DNA of 64,000 bases from Scolanthus callimorphus (GCA_033964015.1 CM066916.1:30025404-30089403); one strand, 5' to 3'. Shown: positions 24,319 through 39,300, numbered from the stretch's first letter. Notes: generated by a model from the sequence alone, not told the origin. A program made the numbers and translations.

Positions 24319-27300
24319 CTGATAAAAGGTGTGAATGCTAAGTTCAATCGCAATATTTGATACCTTCAAGCACGCGACAGCTTGGAACACGCGGGCGTTT
24401 TGTGCGCGAGCCGGGTTTTGGCGCAAAATGGACCGCTCGTATTTTTCAGTTTATACAGGCAATTTACATGTATCTCAGCTACATCGGTACAGCTCGCGCG
24501 CTCTTTGCGCGCTTTCAGCCCTGACTAAACTAGGACACATGTAGCGCGCAACATTGTAGCCGGACACATGTTTCCTCTATGTTTCCCAGTTTATCCACGC
24601 GAGAAATATTGTTGCGCGCGACAAATCTTGTAGCCGGGACACAAAGAAATATTCGCCAGACAAGGATGTTATGTGCCCAAGACACACGCGTGCGATGTTT
24701 CCTAGTTTAGCCACTGGGGAAACATGCAGGACACAAATGTTGTGTAGCTTTACACCCATCCTCGCGCGCCAGGGGGGAGGTGAGGGAGGACCCGGCGCGC
24801 GTGGTGCTTTACACCTTGTTCGCAAAAAGTCATTCATATACCGATGCACCGCGCGCATGGAATCGTCAATTTACCATGAGCGTGGCCGAGAATATTTGAT
24901 CCCTTCATTGCAATTTACAACACCGAGAGGGAACTGCTGATAGGGATCACAGCTTCAGCTCTTTTATTTCTGCTAAAACAGCTAGTAAACCAAAGGTTGG
25001 GGCCAAACCAATTCAAATTTGATTCAACTTCATTCAACATTTGTTGAACGCACATGTTGAACGGGGTGTCAAACAAGGTCAACATTGTTGAACAGCGATG
25101 CGATGTGAACGTGCAGTAAAGCGTCGTCTACACCAACAGTTTTTCCTTGACAAGAAAACTTGACCGTGTAGACGCGCCAGCAATTTTCCTTGACAACTTT
25201 TAATTGCTCGTGTAGACGAGATAAAATTGACAATTTTTCCTTGACAAGTATCCTTGTTTAAAAGTTAGACATGCTAGTTTTTCAAAAAGGATACAGTGTC
25301 AAGGAAAACTTGTCAATTTTGTCTCGTCTACACGAGCAAATAAAAATGGTCAAGAAAAAATTGTCAAGGAAAATTGCTGGTGCAATTTCCTTGACAAATT
25401 TTACCTTTACAATTTGTCTTTGCTCATGCGGCAACAATTTGACATTTGGCGCGTCTACGCGGTCAAGTTTCCTTGTCAAGGACAAATTGCTCGTGAAGAC
25501 GGCGCTTAAAGGGGCACTCGCACGCTTGCCTGAGAAGCAAATAATTGAAATCGCAATCCAATTTTATCCTCTTGATAATAGACAAAAACACTATAGATTT
25601 GCATTCATTTAAGAGTTAAAAGCTCAATTAACAAACCTGGACTGTTATTTTGGTAATTCCAGGTAAACTTGCATGTATTTTTGGTAATTAGAATTAGACT
25701 TTTTTTTGACAGGTTGTACAAAACATTAAGCGTGCGAGTGCCCCTTTAAGCCACTGCAAAATTCAACATCATTCACCACGGCGCATACGACCACAGACAC
25801 ATTTGCATTGGTTTGACTGAAGTGCAAAAACATAATTCGCCCACCCGGTCGGACACTAAGCCTGCTCGCAGGCGTTGGAGAGTAGTTTTTAGATCGAAAA
25901 AACCGAGTTTGCTTTCTCGTGGCCGCCATCTTGGATTTGTGACAAAAATAACACTAGTCACCAAATCCAAGATGGCGGCACGCGAGGGCAAACTCATTTT
26001 TTTCGACCTAAAACTACTCTCCAACGCCTGCGAGCAGGCAGTCGGACGCTGCGATTTGAGGAGCGATTTCTACGGATCTCACGAAATAACGGCCGATGGT
26101 CATAAGGCGATTTCAGTATGCGGTCGCCACTTACCGGAGAAGAACTTGACAAGTTTGTTCTTGTTGTCGTCGAAAGTGCAGTTCCATGCGTTTGATATAA
26201 CACAGCCGGCACCGGCCATAGAGAACAGCATGGCCGTCTCCAACGGCTGCTCGAGGCAAAGCTCACTCACACTTTACATAAAGAAGAACAGTACCAGGCT
26301 GGTAAGGGGTGGACAATTAGAAGTTTGGGGAGGGGGGTGGCAATTTTTTTGCGACTGATTTTTTTTTCGGGGATCAGGTTGTGCAATAATTTTTTTTCCG
26401 GAATTTGTATGATGTTTTGTACTAGCTTGGGTCTCTCAAGAATTCTTTTGGGAAGGATTGGCCTTTCTCGAATTTTTTTTGTGAATTGCCACCTCCTCCT
26501 CCGCGGAGCCCTGATCCCGAGCATATTTTGGTCTTTGAAAACGTTGTTATTGAGTTTCAAAAGGCTGGTACTCACTGGAACGCAGGCGCAGGACAAATTG
26601 ACACTAGACGCAAGCACAAGCACAAGCTTAAGCGGAAAGGAACGCAATGTTTCGATTTTCTTGCGCTTGCGTCTGCACTTGCGTTCTAGTGTGAACCACA
26701 CAAGGGAAATGTATGAATTTGATATCCTTGCGCTTGTGCTTGCGTCGGCGCTCACGTTCAAGTGAGAACCATTCTCGCTCCCAGAGCTACCGGCTCGTCT
26801 GCTCGCAGGGAAGGCTCTGGGGACGTCCATTTGAAGGCCTTTGCTTTCCTTTGCTTATTTTAAACGTTGGGGCATGCGCAGAAAGCTGTTTCTCTCAACG
26901 GCTTTGTATCAAATCTCGCATTCTCGAACCCAGAGCTCCCCAGCTCGTTTCCTCGCGGGGGAGGCTCTGGTGACAGCCACTGACGCATGCGCGAGATTTA
27001 ATACAGAGCCACAGAGAGAAAGACCTTTCAGCGCATGCTCCAACGTTCAAAATCACCCAATCAGCGAAGGCCCTCAAATGGCCGCCACCAGAGCCTCCCT
27101 TGCGAAGTGACGAGCCGGGGAGCTCTGGGTACAAAATGCAAATCTCGTCAGTAGCTGTCACCAGAGCCTCCCTCGCGAGGTGACGAGCCGGGGAGCTCTG
27201 GGTACAAGAATGAGTGGGAACCAGCCTTAAGGTAAACGTCACGATTCGAAGTCGATTTTGAGACACTTCCGGCTAGAGACCAGACAAAACGATGACAGCC

Positions 27301-30300
27301 AATTAATGTGCAGATTTCCACTACAGCACTTACTCAAGTGGGGTCGTCTGTCTCGCCACCCCACGTTGGTGCGCGCTGCATTGGAAATCTTCCTTTTCAT
27401 TGGTTGCCATCGTTTTATTATGGTTAGAAGCGTCTCGGGACCTACAAACGTATCGTTTCCTCGACATTCCCGTACCCACAGCTCCCCGGATCGCCACTAT
27501 GCGGGGGAGGCTCTGGTGATAACCACTGACGCATGCGCGAGATTTGATACAGAGTCGTTAAGAGAAAGAACTTTCTGCGCATGCACCAGTGTTCAAAATC
27601 AGCGAAGGCCCTCAAATGGCCGCCACCGGTACCTCCCCTGCGAGGTGAGGAGTCGGGACCTCTGGGTTCGAGAATGACAGTGTCCACGGACCAAAAATGC
27701 GACTATCTGTAGCCCTCTCACGTTTTAGTGGAGTCTTCTCTTCCTTGTCGAGGGAAACTTTGGTTTGTCTGTACTTGATCCATCAGGAACACAAGATGAA
27801 CATCTACAATGGCATAACGATAACAGTCGCAAAGGTACGAGCATTTAAGGCCGGCACAGACTAGGGGAAAGTCCCAGGGATTCGTCCCACGAACCTGCTT
27901 CGGGGACAAGTCTCCTAGTGTGTACTCCTGTTTTTGGACAGAAATTTCAGTCGCGGGGACTAAAACTGATTTGATTCGTGGGACTAGTCCCTGGGACAAA
28001 TTGCGCATTTTCCTATTGTGTGGGAATGTGGGAATGCCACGTGATCTGAAATGGGAAAACATTACGCCCAAGCCGAGGAGGTCTATTGTCCTGTAGTGTA
28101 CGTGACCACGACCCGAACAGGAAGAAAATTGCTCTGTTCATGTCTGCTCTTCGTACACGGTTGGCCCGAAATCAACTGTTAATTTTGGTAAAAATATAAA
28201 ATGAAATATACGGAGCCAAATTTTGTTTTGATATTTTCGAGCGTTTTAATGCGATGGTTCGAGAATCTGAAGAATCTCATGTGTCTTATTAAGCCTTTGT
28301 ATATTTTTTTAGTGTTTCCTATGTACCGTGTGATTGGTATTTTATGGAATAAAGAATTGCCACTTGCCATCACCTTGTCACCGTTTTGGTATTTGCCATA
28401 ATTCACTAAACTGAGTAGTATTTTCATCTCACCTGAGATGTTCATAGGTGCTATCATGTGTGGTGGTAACATTCCGAGTACTCGCTCGGTGCCATAGAAC
28501 ACGAACCCGCTACTCTCGAACAGCAAGCGCTGGAACTCGCCCACACTGGGAAAGAGAAAGAAATACAGGAAACATGAGGAAAAGAGAAAAATGGTATTGA
28601 ACAGTACAATCACATCATTTATAATATAACTACGATATAACGCGCGCTCTGATTGGTCCAAATCTATGCTCTATTTTCACCGATAAAGTAATGGTTCTCC
28701 CCCGCTATATCATAAAAGCATTAGAGCACAACTTTCTATGACTTTATCGGCAAATAGAGCACTTGTGATGTTGGGGGAGACACTCGAAACGTTAAAAATC
28801 ACTCGCCGATAAAGTAGTAGAAAGTAGTGCTCTAATGCTTAAATGTAACAGATCACAAAACAAGCGTATACATATATCTTTCATGGAACCCCCCTTGAGC
28901 ACCAAAACAATGAGGATTTTGTTGTGATACTAAGACCACCCATGGCCGAGCTCGGCACATTATATTGCCCGTATCAGTCTTAGAAGGAGTAAGTAAAGAA
29001 ACGGAACCCCCCTTTGTAAAATCCTGCATCCGCCACTCCAACCTCTCTCGGGTTACTGAACTGTGGAATTGAGTATTAATGTAATTTCGCGATTAGTTTA
29101 GCAACAGTCATTTGAAATCCGTTATATGGTAACCTCGGTTGTCACACAACACTGCTGTATTACTATGGTAACGACGGTTGTGTCACACAACCAGCCTACC
29201 TCGGTAAATGATCAGCGCCCATAATACCGCTCCACTTGGCTGTAAAGGTTTTGTATTTGGTGATGAGTTCGTTCATGACTCTGGCTGGACTATCTGGGGA
29301 AGCTGTGAAAAATGAGCAATTTTCTCAATCAGTTTCCTTAGCAGGGGCTCTCGCACGCTGAATATTCGTCCACCGTGGACATAAAATTATTAAAATTGTA
29401 ACAGTGAAAACAAATGTACATTTGCCCATAGTAATCAAATTAATCCTCCAGATTAATAGAAAAACCTTTCAAGTGTTAGACAAATGCAATTCTAGGTTGT
29501 TTTGACCTGTTATCAAGAGGATGGAATTGGATTGCGATTTGAGCTAATTTCTTGTCAGAGAAGTGGCCAGCAAGTGAGCCAGAGCCCCTTTAAGGAAAGT
29601 GTTTACAGTTTCCCCCCCCCCCCCCCCCCCCTATTCAAAGAGCCTCAGTCAGCTGCTATTTTGCCAGCCTTCCCTGGAATTGGTGTTTAACTAACTCTGA
29701 AATTCCATATTCTAAGAATATCCACCCTGTTATTCTACTCCTAGAATTGACTCGATCATGGTATTCCAGGTTGCTCTATGACCACCCACCCTGGTATACC
29801 AAAGTATTCAAAAGGTGTGTGCGGATTTGTTTCTAATGTACTTACATTCTTCAGCATTATCATTATAAGGGTCAACGATGTCTTTTGTGAAGTTAAGGAT
29901 TCAAAGAAAACGGTGACAACCAAGATGGTTTTGCAAACAAATAAACAAACACACATCATTGTGACACATGAAAAAATAATAATTGGTTACGTTGCGGGCC
30001 CTACGGTTTTAAATCCTTATCCGAGAATATCTACCCATGTGTAGATGTTAGAAGAGCAAAGGCAGCACCTGTCCGAAGTTCGTAAACACGACCTCACATA
30101 CGTCAGACCGGCGCTCCACCAATTAAGCGGGTTAAAGGGGCACTCGCACGCTTAATATTCGTCCACCGTGGACATAAAATAAGTAAAATTGTAACCATAA
30201 AAACACAAGTACAATTGCCCGTAATAATCAAAATAATCCTCCAGATTAATAGAAAAACCTTTCAAGTGTTAGACAAGTGCAATTCTAGATTGTTTTGACC

Positions 30301-33300
30301 TGTTCTCGAGCGGATGGAATTGGATTGCGATTGGAGCTATTTTCTTGTCAGAGATGTGACCAGCAAGCGTGCGAGAGCCCCTTTAACTCCGGTGTAATAA
30401 CCATTCCCAGAGGACACCTTTCTGTTCAGTTCTTATTTCATCCTGATTCGTTCTACCAAACAAAGGAAGCTTTGTGACGCAGTTCCTGTGCACTCACAGG
30501 TTATTACACCGGAGATAAGCCAATTAAGCTGGCCGGAAGGCGGTTAGCTCAACGACTCTACAAAGCCAAGAATAGATAACGTTTTCCCATCGTACAAGCT
30601 GTGCGCAATGAGACGAATCTCTCGCAACCCCTTATCATTGGTACTGAAATGTTTTGTCGCAACCTGGCGACACGTTTAAATATCAAGTCGCCAGAGGCAA
30701 AATATTGTTCGCAGTTTATATAGCAGCTGCTCGTAAGATCTAATGCTAGTGGATGCACCTCACTGTTCTATTGTATTCTCGTTCTATTCTTGTGTGTCCA
30801 TTGTTTTCACTGAGGTGCATCAATCCTAAAGGGTTAGGTCTTCCGATAGCTTCTACATGACCCTATGGGTTATAAGGATACATCTCACGTTATTGACATC
30901 CACAACAGGCCCTTCTTTCGAGATGGAAGCACCAGCTTCTTTACCACCCTGCAAAGAGTCAACAAAACTTGTATCTTGTATCTTGTATCTCTGTTCAAAT
31001 CGCTGACACTTTATCTTTTTTTGATCAGAAGGTGAATATAACGTCACCGAAATGTTATCCAATTTAAAAGAACGCTTTTAAACTCCAATGGAATTTTCAT
31101 GTTTGGCATTTTCGAAATATAATAGCAGTACCCAAAAAGCACGTGTGTACCTTTTTATCGTTGGGTTTGGACTTGGCAGTAGATGGTATCTCTTTCTTGT
31201 CATTCTTCTTTCCTCCTCCCCCTCCTTTCTTTCCATCACCTTTCCCTTCACCCTCTGACAACGAAAAAAGCCAATGAGAACATAATTAGAGATTTTTTTG
31301 CTGCGAGCCGTTGCTGGGGAACGGGCTTTCTGGATTGGGCCCGCCCGCCAAAAAAGGCGGTTAAAAAAAGACAGTCTCGTTTGAAAAAGCGTTTGTAGTT
31401 CTCGAAGGAGACATCGAGACCAGCTAGATGATTTTAAGGCGGCTCGATATATTTTTCACTGACAGTGCACTCTTGCGTTAATTGCAGTTTGTTCAGTTGT
31501 GGTTTTATCCCTCAACCTGACCCTCAGATATAATAATACTGATGACTTTGTGGAGCAAATACACCAAAGCATGTGACGAGGAAAGTAACCATACCACTAG
31601 ACTTGCCCCAAGTCGTACTCTATGTTTTTCCTTAGAACAATGTGAAAAAAAAAGAACACGGCCCGGTGGAGCGCGAGAGAGTACGACTTGTTTCGCTCAC
31701 ACGCTTTCGATTTTAATTTGCATATTTTTGCCGCGAAAAACGAATGCAGAACAGCGCGCGCACAAAGTGGCGTGATCTTCGTCAGCAGTGCGCGCCGTGA
31801 ATTTTGTCAACAACTGAACATTTGCCTAAGAATCAAGACTTTTGTTGCATGATTTCGTCGTGTTATAATGCTAGTTTTGGAAAATTTATCTTAAGAAATG
31901 CTTACGAAAATTCATCAGAATAGATCTACAAGTGGAAAGACTTTGAAGCGCAGCGTTTGATACCTAAAAGATGTTTTCGCCCAACAGAGGATGTTTGTTT
32001 GTGCGAAAAATATTTTTCGTTTCAAATCGCGCGAATGAACGACGATGGCGTAAAATGTGACGTCAAACTTTCTCTCACTCGGATTGGATGTTTATCAGAC
32101 ACACCTCCAACACACCCCCGACCTAAATTTAGGTCGGTAAAATCTGGCGGGAAGCGAGCGAGAAAAGTCCGTTGTACAAAATAAGCCAATTAAAAAAAAG
32201 AGGAACAGCGGACTTTGGGAAAGTCTACCATACCACCACAGGACACCCCTAAATATAGCCTTCTTTTCCACTGAATTCTCGAAAATTCCGCGGTAAATTT
32301 TTCTATAAATCGCATCAATGAGCGCTATAAAGAGGAGCTTTATTTAGTCCCTCGTCTTCTATATTTCAAACTGAAAGTACATTCCATATAGATCAAAATC
32401 AAGACATTATACAAGCTATATTCTGCCAGTAGAAACATGCACACGTCAGCAAAACATTATTTTCTTGACTAATTTCCTTCCTTGTTTTTAGCGGAGCTCC
32501 CGCGGGCGCCGAAGGCGCCCGCGAGCGGAGCCCCATAGCTACATGCAGGAGAAAAAGGAACAAAAAAAAGTGTATATGCATCAAACGATTCTGTCATGGA
32601 CTTCCGGTTTGTGCGTTCGTTCGTCCGTTCGTTCGTTCGTTCGTTCGTCCATCGAAACTAGAAAAATCAATATCTCAAGAAGGCAACATCGATAGGTGAC
32701 CAAACTTGGGTAAAGTTATTCTGGAGGCAAGGGGGGTGCACTACCAAGGTCACGTGACATGACGTCATCGATGACGTCATCAAAACTAGAAAAGTCAATA
32801 TCTCAAGAAGGCAACATCGCTAGGTGACCAAACTTGGGTAAAGTTATTTTGGAGGTAAGGGGGGTGCACCACCAAGGCCACGTGACATGACGTCATCGAT
32901 GACGTCATCGAAACTAGAAAAGTCAATATCTCAAGAAGGCAACATCGCTAGGTGACCAAACTTGGGTAAAGTTATTTTGGAGGCAAGGGGAGTGCACCAC
33001 CAAGGTCACGTGACATGACGTCATCGATGACGTCATCATAAGTAGAAAAGTCAATATCTCAAGAAGGCAACATCGGTAGGTGACCAAACTTTGGTAAAGT
33101 TATTTTGGAGGCAAGGGGAGTGCACCACCAAGGTCACGTGACATGACGTCATCGATGACGTCATCCAAACTAGAAAAGACAATATCTCAAGAAGGCAACA
33201 TCGCTAGGTGACCAAACTTGGGTAAAGTTATTTTGGAGGCAAGGGGAGTTCACTTCCAAGGTCACGTGACATGACATCATCGATGACGTCATCAAAACTA

Positions 33301-36300
33301 GAAATGTCAATATCTCAAGAAGGCAACATCGCTAGGTGACCAAACTTGGGTAAAGTTATTTTGGAGGCAAGGGGGGTGCACAATCAAGGTCACGTGACAT
33401 GACGTCATCAAAACTAGAAAGTGAATATCTCAGGAAGGCAACATCGCTAGGTGACCAAACTTTGGTAAACTTATTTTGGAGGCAAGGGGGGTGCACTACC
33501 AAGATCACGTGACATGACGTCATCGATGACGTTAATAAATCTAGAAAAGTCTATATCTCGAGAAGGCAACATCGCTAGGCGAACAAACTGGGTACAGTCA
33601 AGAAAACATCCGGAGTATGTGGGTATGGAGCTCTTTGAAATGCAACATAAAAAAATCTGAATTTGCAAGTATGGCAATGGAGAACACGAATGTTTTCTGT
33701 AGCAAGTGACGTCGCGACACGTCACATTATTAATCTTTTGCAGGACTTATAAATATGTAACCGGGAGCTCCGCTTTTAGCCAGTGGCTAAATCTATATAT
33801 TACCTTCATTTGATGCAGTCTATGGTAAAGGAACTGAATGGAGAAGTCTCTGGAAAGAGAGGTGACACGACGCACCAGGAATGTTGAGATGGCTTCTAGA
33901 GGAAGTTGTAACAGGTAGTCGTCTACCAGCAGGACCACCGTGTCTGATATAGTATCCGCACTGAAACAAGAGCAAAAGAGCATGGATATGAGAAGAAGCA
34001 AAGTTTCCGACAAGTTACAGAGGTCAAATGAAGAATGTAGATCCATGGCAAGGACAGCTAGATTCAACTCCAAGCTCCACAAGGAACAATCAAGCCGTGC
34101 AGGAAAATCCATTATGCGGACTTCAGAGTTCGTCGCCTCCTAATATTAAGGAATCCCAAAAGACCCAGCCTGTACTTGACTACGCCATGATACGAAGCCA
34201 GTGCTGAGCCGTTGTACCAGTTGGTACATCTCATGTAGAAGCCTCCCACGGTTAATTCAGGAATTTTCTAGGTGGTTTATCAGCTCTTCTAAACTTTTTT
34301 CTGCCAATCAAAATGACATTTTCATACTTTCTATTTTAGCGACAACTTTCGGAGCCGGTTTTGTACTACAAGGTTTGTCTCGGGACAGAATTCAATTCAA
34401 GGTGTTCCTTAGGAGTCTCTAATAGAGTTCCAGGACTTTCAAGGACTTTCGAAAAAAAACAATAAAAACCCAGGACTTTTCAGGGCCGTACGAACCCTGG
34501 TGGAAGATTGAAAATGACGCGCGGGGACACGCGTGATAAACGAGAAAAATACTCCTTGAAAATATTTCGGACAGTAGCCAAGAGTATAGCATGACACTAT
34601 ATGGCGTTAGGAGAACGTGCTATATAGGGTACATATTTAGAGATGGTTACTTCAACACAGGTTGGAGCTTGGTGAGCACAGGATCGAGGTAGGCTTCTAC
34701 CGCGGCTACAACATCTTGGAAATGAGACTGGAAAAAAAGCAGAAAAGAAGTAGGGTTATGATAAGACACATATGGACAGACACACACGGGCAGGCATGCA
34801 GACAGACAGATAGACAGACATGGACAGACAGACGGACAGACAGACAGACATGGACAGACAGACAGACGCTAGCAAACAGACACAAGCGAACATATAGACA
34901 AGGGCCACCCAGGACAGTAAGACAAACCGATGACAAGGACAGACAGACAATTAATCAGGTGACACACAAACGGACAAGGAGAGACAGAAACCGACAGATA
35001 GACGGACGGCTTGACACGGTCATACAGACAGAAACCGACAGACAGACGGGCGTACAGGTAAGCTACAAGCTACTAATCACCTGCAGTTGGTCATCTCGTT
35101 GATTGGTGACGGCGTCACTAGGATCCTGAAAGAACATGACACATGATTCACGGTTTTCACTCTATGAAATCCACACAGCTAAGCAAAATAACAGAACATA
35201 TAACTACAAATTGCATAGCCAAAGCAAATATTTATTACTTTTTCTTTTTCGAGCTGCTCCTCTAATGACCCAATCATTTTTCTGTGTTGCTCTCGTTGAT
35301 GATTCACGTAGTTCCGTCTCATCAACTCTGTGGCTGTGTCTGACTTGAAGTGATAAAATTCAGCTATCAAATTATCCAAGTCCTTGGCGTTCACTTTCGC
35401 CCGCGTTATCAATGCTTTGTTCGGCACTGGAAAAAAAGACAGCAAACAATCAAAGATGCAAATGTAAGGCGTATATTCTTGTGATCACCCCTTTGGCCAC
35501 TGAAATGTATTGTTTACCTGGAACAGCGCCTGTTTGTTTACTTGGTTTACCACTGGCGACCGAGGACCGTCCCTTGTCAAGCACCGCGCCATACAGATAT
35601 GTTCTGGTGTACAAGGTAAAATATCCAAATATGACAGTTTTAGCTGAATATGGAAAATTATTTGTATTTGTGTTTACTTTCCGTTTGGCGTAGCTTACAA
35701 ATAAACCAGGCACGTGCTCACCGAGTGATAGTGGTTTTACTTGGCGTGGCTGGCGAGGAAGCCATTCAGCAGCAACTTGTAATTTCTCCCGTTCATGATT
35801 GGCTAAGTTTCTTTTGATCTTACTGCCGTCATGTGAATTTCGCTTTATGAGTTGAGCACTAACATTACCTGCTTAGTTGACAACGTAAGTTTTCATAATG
35901 ATTTCCTAAATTAAAGGGACAAATGGGAGGACGAAAGGAAAACGAGCAGTGATGTACTTACCTGTCCTCGGAGTGCTGTAAGACGACAAACTGCATGTTG
36001 GTGATGGCGAACTCTTTGGTCAATTCTAGATGATTCCTCATTACCGACAGACGACGCCACGCCTGTAAATAACAAAGCAAAAGTAGACCGTTTCTTCATA
36101 CGGGAATAATGATAAAGAATGGAAAACCAAAAACAGAAACGCAAAATATGCCCCCTTTTCTAACATAAATTTCCATTTTTTTATAACACTGTAAAGGCCG
36201 GTTTACACTTGCGATTTTTGTTGCATTTGTCCCGGCGATTTTTCTCGCGCGAGTTGCAATTCCAACTCTCTAGTGTAAACGAGATGCAAATCCGATGCAA

Positions 36301-39300
36301 TTTCTGTGCTCTCTTTTCTTCAAATCGCATCAAGTTGCAAAGAGTTTTGAACGTGTTCGAAATCTCCGTCAACTCAAAATCACTAAAAGTAAACTAGGTG
36401 CAACTCGGCGCGATCTGCCGCTATGTCTGTCGCGTGATGTCGCGGAGATTTCGAACACGTTCAAAACTCTTTGCAACTTGATGCGATTTGAAGAAAAGAG
36501 AGCACAGAAATAGCACCTGATTTGCATCTCGTTTAGAGCAACATCGCCGCGACAAATGCAACAAAAATCGCAAGTGTAGACCGGCCTTTAGTGCACTCAC
36601 CTCACAATCTCCTAGATGATTGGTATTGGAAGACAAAGCACCGGACGTACTATCCCTCAGGAACTCGACAGCATTCAGAACTCGTCTCTGGCGCATCAGG
36701 GATGCCTGTCTCGACACGGCAGGGTCAGCCTGGGCTCTACTTAGCACCTCTTCCAGTCTTTGCGACATGTAGCAGCTCTGGTAAGTTACAGAAGAAAATG
36801 ATAAGTGAAATGATGTAGAATTTATTCGCTTAAAGAGCCTGTGTTAGCCGCCATTTTGGCAGCTTAGCAACATACCAAGTAGGAGAAAGCATCCATTTTC
36901 ATCGGCTGATTTAGAGAATACAGAGCAATGTTCTTGATTAAATTTGGTAAATCAAATGTGAAACTTTGTTTTTAGATGTTTATTAAGAGATTTCTACGCG
37001 TAATTCGTCTTCTAATATCGAACGAAAGCAATAATAAAGGAGTGGCTGACACGGGCTCTTTAAAAGCTTGAATTTCTATAATAGCAAGAACCATGACGGA
37101 GGAGCTGTGAATTTAATATCCGTTATCTGTACCGAGGAACTTTTATTTTTCAGAGGCGACTTTGAGTTTGGCCCTGGAATTTCCACAGGGAGTTCATTTG
37201 CAACTTTGGAATTTCTACAGAGGCCTAAAGACAAATTGGAATTTCTTCAGGGGTTGCTTCAAATTTCCGCAGGAGTTGGGCAGAAGCCTGGAAACTTCAC
37301 AGGAGTAGAGCAAAATTGACTATTTTCAGTTCCTCGATAGGGGAAGTACGACGTTTTTTGAAACACACCATTCGAAAGCAGATCAATAAGGGAAACAACC
37401 AATGGATAACAACTCGTGCAAGACTGTGAGCCTTGTTTAAACCTTCATTCACCTGGTAAAGGGCGAGGTACTGCGCGGAGGTCGAGGTGTCATGGTTGCC
37501 AATACATTCCACTAATTCGTACGCCGCTTGCCTGACAAGATCCTGTGGGGTGAAAGAAAAGAACGAGAAGTAAGTACCTTTCCTCGCCAGAGAGTTCTCC
37601 TGCTTTGCATGTCGCTTCTTTGTAACCACTGTACCTACCCTCAATCCAGCCTTCAGGCCGATTTGGACTGCCTGTGCGAGACATTCTCCCGCCTGCGCCA
37701 TAAACCTCTTAGACGTCGTGTATTCCTCCTAAAACCGACAAATAAACATCACTATACGTATGTGATTGAATCCGGGTCGATTAAAAAAGTTTCAGAGGCC
37801 AAGAAGGTATAAGAGGCCAATATTATTTGTCAATACTTTCTTGGACTTTCCATATATATGGTCTTGCCCTTTTATTTGCTTCATGCATGGTACACGAAAC
37901 AAAATACTCCACTCCAATGCCCGACATGATTTTTTTCGAGATGTGCCATTAGAATGCTAGCGCGCGAACCCCGACCCGTTGCGCCTTCGGCGCTCCTCTC
38001 GCGTTCGTCGAGGGTTCGCGCGCTTCTCTTGGGACGCGCCAAAGTAGAGGCTGCTAGCAATCTAGAGGTGCCATTAGCGCCTAAACAAAACATTTAGTCG
38101 CCAAATAGTGAAGTTTGGTCGCCATAATAAAAATCTGGTCGTCATTTATTTCTTCCAAATTAATGCGGTTGACAGCTAATTTTGAGAAAAGCATGTTTTC
38201 AAACATACAGACAGACAGACAGACAGACTTTATTTATACACGGACAAAACACTGGAAAGGTACGTCGCCATTTGGCGACTAAAATCCTAAATCTAGTCGC
38301 CATTGGCGACCATATGGTAGCCTGCGTAGCAAGCGTTTCCGTGGGGTTTCAGGGAACGAGAAGTCGAGAGAAGCCAGAAGTTCGCCATTTTCGATGATTT
38401 GGCCGCCACGAAAATGGCGAACTTCTGGCTTCTCTCGACTTCTCGTTCCCTGAAACCCCACGGAAACGCTTGCTACGCAGGCTAACCATATGGCCGCTTT
38501 GTCGGGCCCTGCACTCACGTTTAGCTGCAAGGCCTGGCTAGTGTATTTCAATATCTCACGAGACGCGCTTGACTCTGCATCTCCTTCTGGTTTTTCTCCC
38601 TCTACTTCATCTTCCGCTCCCTCCTCAAGTGTCCCTTCTTCCTGTTCCGGTAGCTTCTTTGGTGCAGCAGCGTCGTGCGACAGGTCCGGTGGGTGCTGAC
38701 GCAAAGAACATACAATAGTGTCTTTGAATAAGCTTTGAGGGGGGAGTGTCACGATTTTAGCCGCACTTCGGTCAACTTAAATAAACAGTTAAATTCAAAA
38801 GGAAAATCCAAAAAGACCATCTAGGTTCTTTTATTATCACTGCGGTTTCCATAATTCTGCGTTCCCTGAATCAAACATCTAAGTAACTCGGTAGCTTTTG
38901 CAAAACCTGTGAGTGATGTTTGTGTTTGCTAAGTGTTAGTTGTGCGATCGAAGGGAGATGTTAAAACACGGTTTGACTGTTGCTTCAGAATTCGCAGATT
39001 GATTCTGGTTCATTTACACGGGGCAGTTGAATAGTCTACCCATTAGGTTAGCCGCTGGGTATTCTGAGTTAGGGGCACCGGGCCACTGAGGAAATAGTAC
39101 ACCATGTATTGCTGTGGAGGACTCGTGGCCCTGTCCGTTACAGAGCCCTCACATACCCTGATACCATCCCGAGGGATGCGGGAGGGATGCGGGGGTGGAC
39201 AAAGAAGACCTTTCCGTGGCCATTGCGGACCGCGAGGTGTGGCGGCGGGTAGTAGACCTCATCCCGGCCCCCAAGGGTCGCTAGATGATGATGATGCAGT

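Noticed and set aside
26267..26830. Long minus-strand frame rich in Arg/Lys/Pro
   Set aside because: It overlaps low-complexity and dispersed repeats. Only the CFAP46 exon at 26135-26265 nearby is supported by splice sites and family match.
30060..30132. tRNA-like sequence on the minus strand (ttggtggagcgccggtctga)
   Set aside because: It has an A-box-like part, but I cannot fold a full cloverleaf. At most it is an old tRNA-derived SINE fragment.
21780..33590. CRISPR-like regular repeats at 21780-22545 and 32640-33590
   Set aside because: The 128-bp units are contiguous with no unique spacers, and the genome is eukaryotic.
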